A stretch of DNA of 54,097 bases from CAZYJR01 sp964647905 (lineage in GTDB: Bacteria > Desulfobacterota > DSM-4660 > Desulfatiglandales > HGW-15), in assembly GCA_964647905.1 (NCBI GenBank), contig CAZYJR010000026.1:1-54097 (forward strand), written 5' to 3'. Below are positions 16,145 to 23,569 of this stretch, piece after piece (positions within the stretch are counted from its first letter, which is position 1; each line of letters opens with the position of its first letter). The translations under genes were made by a program, and so were the position numbers. Below the pieces are notes generated by a model. It made no database searches and was not told the DNA's origin. It worked only from the letters and a program-made list of their open reading frames with translations.

Positions 16145-16648
16145 TTAACGTTTCAATCGAAAAGCCCTGGCCCTCATGGACCAGTCTCTCGGTACCTCGA
16201 TGGTGACGAGGGCGGTCCTGTCCATCCGTTCCGTTTTCCTCGCCGCCGTGACTGTTGCATCACCAAGCTCAGCGCCCGAACGGTCGAGAGCGGTCACCAC
16301 CTCCCCCTCCTCAGGCAGCGGAAGAAACTCGTAAGGCATCGTGACCGCAGCCCTGCCATCCGGAAGGCTCTCATCTACCATAAATATGGCCTGACCCGGG
16401 CAGATGGGGATACAGGTGCGGCACCCGATGCACTTTTCCTCGTCCAGGCGGGGGAGGTTGGTTATGTCCTCTCCCACTGTGATCGCCTCAGCCTTGCAGC
16501 TGGTCTCGCAGGGATTGCACGGAATATCCTGGACGCATTCGATCACCGCTACCGAACCACGCTCACGCCTCGCCCCGGAAGGAACACCCGGGCTGTTCTC
16601 CAGCTCCTCCCGTGAAAGGTATCCCTTCTTCAAAAGTCCCTGAGACAT
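16145..16648 (-). CDS. 4Fe-4S ferredoxin-type subunit of amine/opine dehydrogenase complex
   Basis: 167 residues. Near the N-terminus is VIECVQDIPCNPCETSCK, and in the middle KCIGCRTCIPICPGQA; together they provide cysteines for two 4Fe-4S clusters. The C-terminal half is a beta-rich segment with no known motif. Proteins of this type with the same start (MSQGLLKKGYLSREELENS) accompany HcnA/HcnB-like dehydrogenase genes in anaerobes. It is directly downstream of the FAD subunit (3 bp) and would extend the electron chain of the flavoprotein complex. The assignment to this complex rests on gene position. Confidence 0.8.
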   Translation of the reverse strand: MSQGLLKKGYLSREELENSPGVPSGARRERGSVAVIECVQDIPCNPCETSCKAEAITVGEDITNLPRLDEEKCIGCRTCIPICPGQAIFMVDESLPDGRAAVTMPYEFLPLPEEGEVVTALDRSGAELGDATVTAARKTERMDRTALVTIEVPRDWSMRARAFRLKR

Positions 16649-16651
16649 GAT

Positions 16652-17740
16652 TCACCCTTTCATCAGCGCGTTCAGATACTCCTTGGCCGCCCTTCGCGCC
16701 TCTCCATGGCTCCCGCTGCGTAACCCCTTCATGCTCTCGAGCTGGCGGTCCCTCTCCTCCCGGAACGCGTATTCCTCCATGTAGCCGAGGCTCCGGGCGA
16801 TGGCAAGCCCGGCGATACGCCCTTCGATGATAGCCGTGCTGGCCTCCTCGATGCCGGAGGCGTCCCCGGCCACGAACAGCCCGGGTACGGTGGTCTCCTG
16901 ATTCTCGTCATGAAAGGGTACCCGGCCGCCGAGATTCCCCACAAATGCGGTTTCGCATCCCCCCATCTGCAGGAGCTGGGTCATGGGGTTGAGCCCCACT
17001 GCCAGGCACACCGTGTCCACATCCAGATCGGCCTCCGTTCCGGGCATCTGCCGCCACTTATCGTCCACCTGAACGATGGTGGCCCCTTCCACGCGCTCCG
17101 TTCCGTGGACCGCCTTTATTGTATGCGACATGTGAAAGGGTACCCCGTAGCGGGCCACCTTCGCGGCGTGTACTCCGTACCCTCCGATCCGCGGAGCGGC
17201 GTCTATGACGGCAGCCACCCGGCATCCGGCCTGGAGCATCTGGTAGGCCACCACCACCCCGACATTTCCGGAGCCCACCATTAGAAGATTCTCTCCGGGC
17301 TTGACGCCGTGGATATTGGCCATGGTCTGAGCGGCGCCGGCGCCGATCACCCCGGGCAGGGTCCACCCGGGAAAAGGGATCATGTTTTCGGATGCACCGG
17401 TGGCCACGAGGATGCGTTCCGCCTTCACCTGCTCGATTCGGTCCCGGACCATCACGTTCATGGCCCCGTTTTCGTAGATACCGAGGACGGTGGTGTTCAG
17501 TGATACCTCGACCCCGAGCCGGTGCGCCTCGTCAAGAAACCTCCGGCCTATGCGGAACCCCCTCTCCTGTGCGTAGTGCTCCCGGGATCCGAAAAACTTG
17601 TGGATCTGCTTGAAGAGCTGCCCCCCGGGCCTGTCGTTCTCGTCGAAGACGGCGACCTGCACCCCGTTCCTGGCCGCCTCGACCGCGGCGGCCAGTCCGG
17701 CCGGCCCTGCTCCCACACTGACCATCTCACATCTTTGCAC
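16652..17740 (-). CDS. FAD-dependent oxidoreductase subunit (HcnB/opine oxidase A-like) lacking the BFD domain
   Basis: 362 residues with a pyridine-nucleotide-disulfide-oxidoreductase fold: VGAGPAGLAAAVEAARNG (FAD), MVGSGNVGVVVAYQ (second nucleotide site) and VPGLFVAGDASGIEEA. It matches HcnB, OoxA and the core of sarcosine oxidase alpha, but stops before the C-terminal BFD [2Fe-2S] domain these proteins usually carry; that domain is found in a separate protein at 9744-10370. The start is GTG, 3 bp after the stop of the [2Fe-2S] gene. The N-terminal strand reads MVSVGAG rather than the commoner VVVGAG. It probably relays electrons from the DAO subunit. Confidence 0.87.
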   Translation of the reverse strand: MQRCEMVSVGAGPAGLAAAVEAARNGVQVAVFDENDRPGGQLFKQIHKFFGSREHYAQERGFRIGRRFLDEAHRLGVEVSLNTTVLGIYENGAMNVMVRDRIEQVKAERILVATGASENMIPFPGWTLPGVIGAGAAQTMANIHGVKPGENLLMVGSGNVGVVVAYQMLQAGCRVAAVIDAAPRIGGYGVHAAKVARYGVPFHMSHTIKAVHGTERVEGATIVQVDDKWRQMPGTEADLDVDTVCLAVGLNPMTQLLQMGGCETAFVGNLGGRVPFHDENQETTVPGLFVAGDASGIEEASTAIIEGRIAGLAIARSLGYMEEYAFREERDRQLESMKGLRSGSHGEARRAAKEYLNALMKG

Positions 17741-17743
17741 GGC

Positions 17744-18064
17744 TCACCCCGACGCCTTTCCAGGCCCTTTCCCGACTTGGGTCTGAATCACCATTCCTTC
17801 CCTCAACGGCTCGACGCACGTCCTGACGTTCGGAACCCCGTCAACCACCATGATGCAGTCCGTGCAACGGCCGATGGCACAAAACACGCCCCGTGGCTCG
17901 TTCCGCTTTATGGTGTAGCGGTGCACCATCACACCGTTACTCTTCAGGGCGACGGCTATGGGTTCTCCGGCAAACCCCTCCATGGGCCTGCCGTCGAAAG
18001 TGAAACCGACCTTGGGCCCCTTTTCAAAAACCCCGAGAATGGGGTGTTCCTCGATTCGCTTCAT
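17744..18064 (-). CDS. [2Fe-2S] subunit, HcnA-like
   Basis: 106 residues with a small ferredoxin fold of the kind found as HcnA or at the N-terminus of sarcosine oxidase alpha. Ligands are in FCAIGRCTDCIMVV and VRTC: C-x4-C-x2-C-x11-C. FTFDGRPMEGFAGEPIAVAL is the typical beta-grasp start. It heads the dehydrogenase subunit genes, 52 bp after the glutamate-synthase-like gene, and probably forms the HcnA/HcnB pair with the next protein. Confidence 0.88.
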   Translation of the reverse strand: MKRIEEHPILGVFEKGPKVGFTFDGRPMEGFAGEPIAVALKSNGVMVHRYTIKRNEPRGVFCAIGRCTDCIMVVDGVPNVRTCVEPLREGMVIQTQVGKGPGKASG

Positions 18065-18116
18065 GGTCGATACCGCCTGCTGTGCCGGTCAGGGTTTGAA
18101 CCGGCGGTCCGCGCGC

Positions 18117-19409
18117 CTAGCAAAACCCGAAACGCTCGCCGAAGGTGAAGTTGGAGCCCACCAGGGGAATGCCGGTCGTGGCGCACGCCTCCAGGGTCAG
18201 TGAGCGCAGGTCCTCGCGCTCCAGGCTTCGCAGCTTCGTCTTGCCGGCCGCTTTGGCCAGGATGACGGCCTCGTAGGTCATCCCCTGGATATAGTTGGCC
18301 ACGCGTTGGGCCGCCGCATCTATGTCCAGCCGGGCCCTCCGCTCCGGGTCCTGCGTCCCGATTCCGAAGGCGCACTTCCCCTCGTGGCAGCGCATGCAGA
18401 CCACGCAGCCCATGGCCACCATGGCTCCGGTGCCTATGGCAACGGCGTCCGCTCCCAGGGCCAGGGCCTTGGCCACATCGGCGCCGTCCTTGATGCCGCC
18501 GGAAACCACCAGGCTGATCTCGTCCTTGACCCCGGCGTCCTCCAGGGCCCGCACCGCCTGAACAAGGGCTGGAAGAGACGGGATGCCCAGGTTGTTTGAG
18601 GCGACCACGGGCGCGGCGCCCGTCCCGCCTTCGGCCCCGTCGATCACGATCCCGTCCACGCCCGCCTTTACGGCGATCTTCACGTCTTCCCATACGCGGC
18701 CGGCCGCTATCTTTATGAAGATGGGAATCCGGCTGTCCGTTACATCCCGCAGCTCCTCCATCTTGAGGCAGAGGTCGTCTGCGCCGAAGATATCCCCGTG
18801 GCGGGGATGACTGTGAAGGTCGATCCCCTGGGGAAGCTGCCGAAACCTGGCGATCTCCTCGGTGATCTTGCTGCCCATCAGGTGGCCGGACAGCCCCGGC
18901 TTTGCTCCGATCCCCACGATGATCTCCAGGGCGTCAGCCACCTCGATGTTGTGGAGAGAGAAGCCGATCCGGCTCGGGAGGATCTGTACCACCTGCTTGT
19001 AGGAGTTGTCCCTCTCCTCCGGAAGCAGGCCGCCCTCGCCGTTGTTGATGGAGGTCCCGATGATGTCCGTGGCTTTGGCCAAGGCGGTCTTGGCTTCCTT
19101 GCTGAGAGCGCCGTAGGACATGCCTGATATCATGATCGGGGTCTCGATTACCAGGGGGTTCTTGGCGAACCGCTTTCCAAGGACCGTCCGTGTCTCGCAG
19201 GGCTCCCGGTAGGTGTCGATGGACATGCGGGTCAGCTGGGAAGGCAGAAAAAGGAGATCGTCGAACCCCACGAACTTTCGCGGCGTACCGCAGCCCCGAA
19301 TACGGTGCTTTCCACTCTCCGCCTTGTCCTTGATCTCCGCTATGGTTTCCGGAGTCCATACACCCCTCTGGGCGTCTCTGGCCTTGGGCTTCTTTGCTTC
19401 CTTGGTCAT
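18117..19409 (-). CDS. FMN-binding glutamate-synthase domain protein (MgsC/GltB-like)
   Basis: 430 residues forming only the central and FMN-binding domains of glutamate synthase. Visible signatures are PIMISGMSYGALSKEAK, IDGAEGGTGAAPVV, LVVSGGIKDGADVAKALALG and the [3Fe-4S] cysteine stretch CVVCMRCHEGKCAFG. The amidotransferase and GXGXG domains are encoded by the two genes before it, with a 4-bp overlap. This three-gene split is that of N-methylglutamate synthase (MgsC here), which moves an alkylamine from a gamma-glutamyl amide onto 2-oxoglutarate, and also of archaeal-type glutamate synthase. The ligase gene at 21050-22384 favours the alkylamine role; ammonium assimilation is the alternative. 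Confidence 0.85.
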   Translation of the reverse strand: MTKEAKKPKARDAQRGVWTPETIAEIKDKAESGKHRIRGCGTPRKFVGFDDLLFLPSQLTRMSIDTYREPCETRTVLGKRFAKNPLVIETPIMISGMSYGALSKEAKTALAKATDIIGTSINNGEGGLLPEERDNSYKQVVQILPSRIGFSLHNIEVADALEIIVGIGAKPGLSGHLMGSKITEEIARFRQLPQGIDLHSHPRHGDIFGADDLCLKMEELRDVTDSRIPIFIKIAAGRVWEDVKIAVKAGVDGIVIDGAEGGTGAAPVVASNNLGIPSLPALVQAVRALEDAGVKDEISLVVSGGIKDGADVAKALALGADAVAIGTGAMVAMGCVVCMRCHEGKCAFGIGTQDPERRARLDIDAAAQRVANYIQGMTYEAVILAKAAGKTKLRSLEREDLRSLTLEACATTGIPLVGSNFTFGERFGFC

Positions 19410-20110
19410 TGCGCCTGCACCCCCTTCTTGTGGCCGGGCGTGAAGAGCCTGTACTCATGGCGGCCGTAGACCTTGGGTACGATGCTCCTGAAATCGTCCA
19501 CTCCCCGTTCGATTCCGTACTTGGAAAACAGGGACTCCAGGACCTTCTTTTCCTTGTCGTCGATGGGGACCACCTTCACGTTGCCGCCCAGCTTGTTCTC
19601 CACGTCGGGGTCCAGCACGTGAATCACTCCGTTGTACATGGACTCCCCGATTCCTTCCCCCACACCGCCCAGAACAACTATGCGGCCCCCAAGGGTCATC
19701 TTGCCCGTCCATCGCCCGACGTTTCCGCAGACGATCAGGTTTCCTCCCTTCATACCGAACCCGGCCCGGCTCCCGCTGTTTCCCCGGACCAGCACCGTGC
19801 CTCCCAGGATGGAGGGAGCGGCGTTGCTGCCCGTGTTCATCTCCACTATTATCTCGCCGGCGGACATGTTGTCACCGGTGTACCATCCCGTGTTGCCCTG
19901 GATCACCAGGGTGGGTCCCTGGAGGAAGCCTCCCGTGTAGAACCCGGTGCTCCCGTGAAGGGTGATCCGGCCGGTGCCCTTCAGGGCGGTGGCAAAGTTG
20001 TGGATTGAGTGAGTGTTAACGACCTCGATCTCATCCTCGGTCTTGATCAGCTCCTTGAGCCGGCGATTGACCTCCGTGGAGGTCATTCCCGCTAAGTCTA
20101 GACGGACCAT
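19406..20110 (-). CDS. GXGXG-domain subunit of glutamate synthase/N-methylglutamate synthase (MgsB-like)
   Basis: 234 residues of right-handed beta-helix with repeated glycine turns (GSTGFYTGG, GNTGWYTGDN, GNSGSRAGFGMKGG, GNVGRWTGKM), typical of the GltB C-terminal domain. It overlaps the amidotransferase gene by 13 bp and the FMN-domain gene by 4 bp, so the three are probably translated at fixed ratio. Length and order (A-B-C) match mgsABC of methylamine-using bacteria. The similar domain also occurs in formylmethanofuran dehydrogenase subunit C, which I reject because of the neighbours. Confidence 0.87.
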   Translation of the reverse strand: MVRLDLAGMTSTEVNRRLKELIKTEDEIEVVNTHSIHNFATALKGTGRITLHGSTGFYTGGFLQGPTLVIQGNTGWYTGDNMSAGEIIVEMNTGSNAAPSILGGTVLVRGNSGSRAGFGMKGGNLIVCGNVGRWTGKMTLGGRIVVLGGVGEGIGESMYNGVIHVLDPDVENKLGGNVKVVPIDDKEKKVLESLFSKYGIERGVDDFRSIVPKVYGRHEYRLFTPGHKKGVQAQ

Positions 20111-20997
20111 GTCATTACGCCTCCCGGTTCCATCTCCGTGGCATAAACGTCGGAAACGATGGGGGTGAGACAGATCTGCTCCGAGCCGAAGAGCACAGTG
20201 TCCTCGTCCTTTTCGAAGTAGAGCATGGGTTTGATTCCCAGCCTGTCCCTGAGGGCGCCGACCTTTGTGGGCGTGCTCACCAGGAGGGTGAACACACCGT
20301 CGAACTCGTCCAGGGCCAGGCGGAGGGCTTCCTCGAGCTCCATTCCCATTTCCTTCGTCTGGTATGCCAGGAAATGCGCCGCCATCTCCGAGTCGTTGTT
20401 CGTCTTGAAACGGACGCCCAAGGCCTCCAGCCTTCTTCTGGTGTTGAAGTAGTTGGTGAACTGCCCGTTATGCACGATGGCAAGCTCCGGGTCGATATAA
20501 GATACGAAGGGGTGTGCGAAGTTGATGTTTTCCACGCTTTCGGTGGCGAGCCGCACGTGCCCTATCCCGTGGGTGCCCTCGAGGGGCGGGATATTGTGGC
20601 GCATCTGGAGATCTCCCGCCGAGCCCTGGTCCTTGAACACCGTGATGCGCCCGCCGATGGAGTGCACGCACAGCTCCGGATGCGTATCGATGTCCCAGTG
20701 GAGGAGGAACAGCTTGGCCGGGTCCACGTCGACAGCGGCCTCGTAAAACGTGAACACTCCGCCTCCCTGGTAGATTCTCGAGTTCTTGACGCCGCCGTAC
20801 CGGCTGATGATCTCCTGCAGGTCCTTTTCGAACGCGGGGGAGGTCAGCGCGACCCTCACCCGGACGTGGTCCCGCGTCTCATAGACGGCGAACCCCGTGG
20901 CGTCCCTGCCCCTGTGCAGGAGCTCCTTGAGCATGCTCAGAAGATCCCCGCCCAGGTCCGGGGCCTGCTTGGCAATGATTCCTGCTATCCCGCACAC
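20098..20997 (-). CDS. Class II glutamine amidotransferase subunit (MgsA/GltB N-terminal-like)
   Basis: 299 residues. The GTG start gives MCGIAGI, so Cys2 becomes the N-terminal nucleophile after Met removal. GHVRLATES, AIVHNGQFTNY and FKTNNDSEM are standard Ntn-amidotransferase motifs. GGGAGGG precedes the GTG. In MgsABC this subunit would release the amine from a gamma-glutamylalkylamide and channel it to the FMN subunit; in glutamate synthase it releases ammonia from glutamine. The sequence alone does not decide which amide is hydrolysed. It follows the ligase gene by 52 bp. Confidence 0.87.
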   Translation of the reverse strand: MCGIAGIIAKQAPDLGGDLLSMLKELLHRGRDATGFAVYETRDHVRVRVALTSPAFEKDLQEIISRYGGVKNSRIYQGGGVFTFYEAAVDVDPAKLFLLHWDIDTHPELCVHSIGGRITVFKDQGSAGDLQMRHNIPPLEGTHGIGHVRLATESVENINFAHPFVSYIDPELAIVHNGQFTNYFNTRRRLEALGVRFKTNNDSEMAAHFLAYQTKEMGMELEEALRLALDEFDGVFTLLVSTPTKVGALRDRLGIKPMLYFEKDEDTVLFGSEQICLTPIVSDVYATEMEPGGVMTWSV

Positions 20998-21049
20998 GAT
21001 TACCCTCCCTTGTGGTTCCCAAGTGTTGGTTGGAGCATCCCCACCGGGG

Positions 21050-22384
21050 CTACAGGTGGTAGAAGTACTCGTTGAACTCCCAGTCGGTAACGGCGATCCG
21101 GAAGCGTTCTTCTTCGTTTCGTTTGAGGGCCAAGTAGTTCTTGATGATATGCGGGCCCACTGCGTCGCACAGGTATGAGTCGCTTTCGAGGGCCTCTATG
21201 GCATCGCGGATGTAAAGAGGGACCGTCTCGTACTTTCCCGGTTCCTCCCCGTAGACGTCGCCCACGTAGTAGTCCCCGGGGTCCATCCGGTTGTCGATTC
21301 CGTCCAGGCAGGCAAGCAGCCCTACGGCGAGCGCCAGATAGGGGTTGGCCGAGGCGCAGGGCGCCCGGTTTTCGAGGCGCGTCGCACCTCCCCGCTCCTT
21401 GGGCACGCGGATGTAGGTGGTCCGGTTGTCAAGCCCCCAGGCCAGGTAGTACGGGGCGAAGTTGTTCAGCTGGTGCCGCTTGTAGGAATTTATGGTCGGG
21501 GCAAAGAATAGGGTCATGCCCTTGGCGTGGGCCATCTGCCCGGCGATGCACTGCCGCATCAGCTCGGACATCTGCTCCGGAGCCTCCGGGTCGAAGAAGA
21601 GGTTCTTGCCGCTCACCGGGTCGGACATGGAAAAGTGCAGGTGGTGGCCGCTGCCTCCCATCACCTCCTTGGGCCTGCCCATGAATGTTATGTGGAGGTC
21701 GTTCATATGGCCGAACTCCTTGCACACGGTCTTGAAGGTAAAGGCCTGGTCCGCCATCTTCAGGGCGGGGGCGTGACGCCAGTTGATCTCGTACTGGCCC
21801 TGGAAAAACTCGTGGTTGATGTAGAGTACATCGATGCCCATCTCCAGGAGTATGTTCTGCAGATTGCGGAGCATGTTCAGCGGGTCCACCCTCGGTCCGG
21901 TTGTGTACACGTTGCTCGGCTTGTCGCAGTAATAGAGGAAGTCATCCCCTTCCTGCCTGAAAGCGAAGAACTCGAGCTCGGTCGCCGCCATGGGCGTGAG
22001 GTTTCTTTCCTCATACTTTTTCATCACGTTTTTGAGGAGCCATCGGGGTGCATAGGGAAAGGGTTTCCCATTCGCGTAGATGTCCCCGATGAAACGGGCG
22101 GTGGCTGTCTGGTAGGGCATAATGGTAAAGGTCTCGGGGTCAGGGATGATGTTCATGTCCTCGTAGTCCACCTCGTCGGCCGTGCCGGTGCCCGGTGGAA
22201 TGTTGTAGGCCAGGTCGAGCGAAAAGGTGGGCTTGGCGCAGTTGATACCCTCCTCTAGGACCTCGTCCAGGCGGCTCGCGGGCACTATTTTTCCGCGGTT
22301 GACGCCGTGCAGGTCCGGAAAGTCGATTCTCAGGGTATCGATCCCGTGCTCTTTGATTCTCGCCTCGATTTCCTTCTTGTCCAT
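21050..22384 (-). CDS. Glutamine-synthetase-family ligase (gamma-glutamylamide synthetase, GmaS/PuuA-like)
   Basis: 444 residues, the length of GmaS and PuuA and shorter than type I GlnA. Motifs: DFPDLHGVNRGKIVP (N-terminal beta-grasp), ATELEFFAF and GSGHHLHFSMSD (metal and glutamate sites), then RVPKERGGATRLENR and ASANPYLALAVG. I see no adenylylation-site loop like that of GlnA. The ATG at 22384 lies behind AAGGGGGG; the 35 codons before it are low-quality. It is the first gene of the 20-kb operon. Family members join glutamate to ammonia, methylamine, putrescine or other amines with ATP. With the Mgs-like triad next to it, gamma-glutamylation of a primary amine is the best guess. Confidence 0.87.
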   Translation of the reverse strand: MDKKEIEARIKEHGIDTLRIDFPDLHGVNRGKIVPASRLDEVLEEGINCAKPTFSLDLAYNIPPGTGTADEVDYEDMNIIPDPETFTIMPYQTATARFIGDIYANGKPFPYAPRWLLKNVMKKYEERNLTPMAATELEFFAFRQEGDDFLYYCDKPSNVYTTGPRVDPLNMLRNLQNILLEMGIDVLYINHEFFQGQYEINWRHAPALKMADQAFTFKTVCKEFGHMNDLHITFMGRPKEVMGGSGHHLHFSMSDPVSGKNLFFDPEAPEQMSELMRQCIAGQMAHAKGMTLFFAPTINSYKRHQLNNFAPYYLAWGLDNRTTYIRVPKERGGATRLENRAPCASANPYLALAVGLLACLDGIDNRMDPGDYYVGDVYGEEPGKYETVPLYIRDAIEALESDSYLCDAVGPHIIKNYLALKRNEEERFRIAVTDWEFNEYFYHL

Positions 22385-22447
22385 GAGCGCCCCCCTTTTC
22401 CTACCAAAAACATAGGTGAAACACAAATTACAATGTCTTGTTGAAAA

Positions 22448-22476
22448 TGAATATGGAATTTCAGAAATCTTGTCAA
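22448..22476 (-). promoter_or_regulatory. Sigma70-like promoter of the BMC operon
   Basis: On the - strand TTGACA (22476-22471) is followed after 17 bp by TATTCA (22453-22448). The -35 is perfect and the -10 matches four of six positions. It lies 64-92 bp upstream of the ligase ATG at 22384, leaving a leader of about 55-60 nt. Two palindromes lie further upstream. Confidence 0.65.
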
Positions 22477-22519
22477 GCCAAATCTTCAATTCTTGAGCGT
22501 GAATTTTTAGCCCTTGCTT

Positions 22520-22533
22520 GTGATAAATATCAC
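22520..22533. promoter_or_regulatory. Operator-like palindrome GTGATAAATATCAC
   Basis: A 14-bp inverted repeat with 6-bp arms (GTGATA / TATCAC, centre AA), flanked by TT and GA so that it resembles CRP/FNR-family sites. It is centred about 85 bp upstream of the inferred transcription start of the ligase gene. A second site with the same layout, GTRATAAAWATYAC, lies 70 bp further upstream. The regulator is unknown. Confidence 0.5.
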
Positions 22534-22589
22534 GAATTATTCTGGGTAGATAAAAGACTGGAGTATTGTTGCGGTTTTAGTGAGAATCT

Positions 22590-22603
22590 GTAATAAAAAT
22601 TAC
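22590..22603. promoter_or_regulatory. Second operator-like palindrome GTAATAAAAATTAC
   Basis: A 14-bp inverted repeat with 5-bp arms (GTAAT / ATTAC). It matches the same pattern, GTRATAAAWATYAC, as the site at 22520-22533, with a 70-bp centre-to-centre distance. The pair could bind one regulator cooperatively upstream of the BMC operon promoter. Confidence 0.45.
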
Positions 22604-22780
22604 ACTGACCAACAAGACCCCCTCTGGAGCAGCAGTCCTGAAGCACGCACGGCTTCAGAGCACCGAACGAGGGGATCGGAGGGTGCACAGGGCGTGTTTT
22701 TTTCTGAGTAGGCGGGCCCGGAGCAGGACCGAATCACCACATGCGAAGAGAAATTTGATAACCTCTTCCGGCTCAGTGAT

Positions 22781-23569
22781 TCAAGGTTTAACGGCCTGTA
22801 TGTAGGCGGAGAAGACCACCTTCTCTGCGCCCTCACCGACATTCCAACCCCGGATGATCTCTTCGCTCCGCTCCTTCGGGGTGATTGTTATGTCCTCGAA
22901 TCCCAGGTCCGAGAGGATCCTTTTCACCTCACCGGGTGAAACCGCGCCGGCCACTCACCCGGTATAGGCGACCGGGTCCTTTCGAATCTCATCCGGGATC
23001 CTGCCCGAGCGAAGCACATCAGAGATCGCTATTCGGCCCCCCGGTTTCAGTACTCGGTGGATCTCCTTGAAAACAGCGGACTTGTCCGGGGAAAGGTTGA
23101 TAACGCAGTTGGATATGACCACATCCACGGTGGCGGGGTCGACCGGGAGGCCCTCGATTTCCCCGAGGCGAAAATCCACGTTGGTTACATTCAACTTCTC
23201 CGCATTGTCCATGGCCTTTTGGACCATCTCGGATGTCATATCCACCCCGATGACTTTTCCCGATTCCCCTACCTGCTTGGCGGCCAAAAATGCGTCGAAC
23301 CCGGCTCCGCTTCCCAAGTCCAAAACGGTCTCTCCGGGGCTCAAATCCGCCCGGCTCAGGGGGTTCCCGCAGCCGAGACCCAGGTTCGCCTCACCCGGAG
23401 CCAAGAGGAGCTCGTCTTCCGTGTAGTCGAGGGCGCTTCCGACCTCCTGAATCTGCACCAGGGAACCGGGTCCCCCGCCGCAGCATGAAAGCGCACATCC
23501 GCCTTGATCCCCCTTGGCGATATCCGAGTATTTCTCGGTCACTAACTTGTGGATTCTTTCCTTTTCCAT
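22781..23569 (-). CDS. arsM: Arsenite methyltransferase with in-frame TGA, probable selenoprotein
   Basis: Read through one TGA (22957-22955), the frame gives 262 residues, the usual length of bacterial ArsM. The SAM-binding motif VLDLGSGAGFDAFLAAK, the CALSCCGGG region, and VVISNCVINLSPDK with an arsenic-binding Cys are all before the TGA. The TGA falls in AYTG-TGA-VAGAVSP, where ArsM proteins have a second conserved arsenic-binding Cys in a GCVAGA-like motif. The remaining 57 codons (LSDLGFEDITI, VFSAYIQAVKP) are a normal ArsM C-terminus. A hairpin 13 nt after the TGA has SECIS features, so selenocysteine is the best reading. A nonsense mutation is the alternative. The enzyme methylates As(III) with SAM. 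The start overlaps the upstream small gene by 28 bp. Confidence 0.82.
22922..22941 (-). promoter_or_regulatory. Bacterial SECIS-like hairpin
   Basis: On the - strand, TTTCACC and GGTGAAA form a perfect 7-bp stem around the 6-nt loop CGGTGA. The stem starts 13 nt and the loop 20 nt after the in-frame TGA of arsM. Bacterial SECIS elements usually have an apical loop about 16-37 nt after UGA with a G among its first two loop bases; here the second is G. All features fit. Confidence 0.7.

Larger units (their letters stand above)
22385..22780. other. Regulatory intergenic region upstream of the BMC operon
   Basis: 396 bp with no gene I can support, AT-rich in its left part. It contains the promoter at 22448-22476, two related palindromes (22520-22533, 22590-22603) and a 7-bp hairpin at 22638-22658 (CTGAAGC / GCTTCAG, loop of 7). 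The hairpin has no T-run, so it is not a standard terminator of the arsM gene that ends at 22781, though it may reduce read-through. An 80-codon open frame on the - strand here looks non-coding. Confidence 0.6.

Noticed and set aside
19406..20110. Formylmethanofuran dehydrogenase subunit C
   Set aside because: The GXGXG fold is shared, but the overlapping class II amidotransferase and FMN-domain genes identify a glutamate-synthase-type complex.
22638..22658. CTGAAGC/GCTTCAG hairpin as arsM terminator
   Set aside because: Stem of only 7 bp, 120 bp past the stop and no T-run.
22600..22842. 80-residue open frame on the - strand between arsM and the ligase gene
   Set aside because: It overlaps the true ArsM C-terminus in another frame, has no ribosome site, and its composition (Ser/Arg-rich) is that of a shadow frame.
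22955..23569. ArsM as a complete 204-residue protein ending at the TGA
   Set aside because: The frame continues with a normal family C-terminus and a SECIS-like hairpin; 204 residues would lose a conserved motif.
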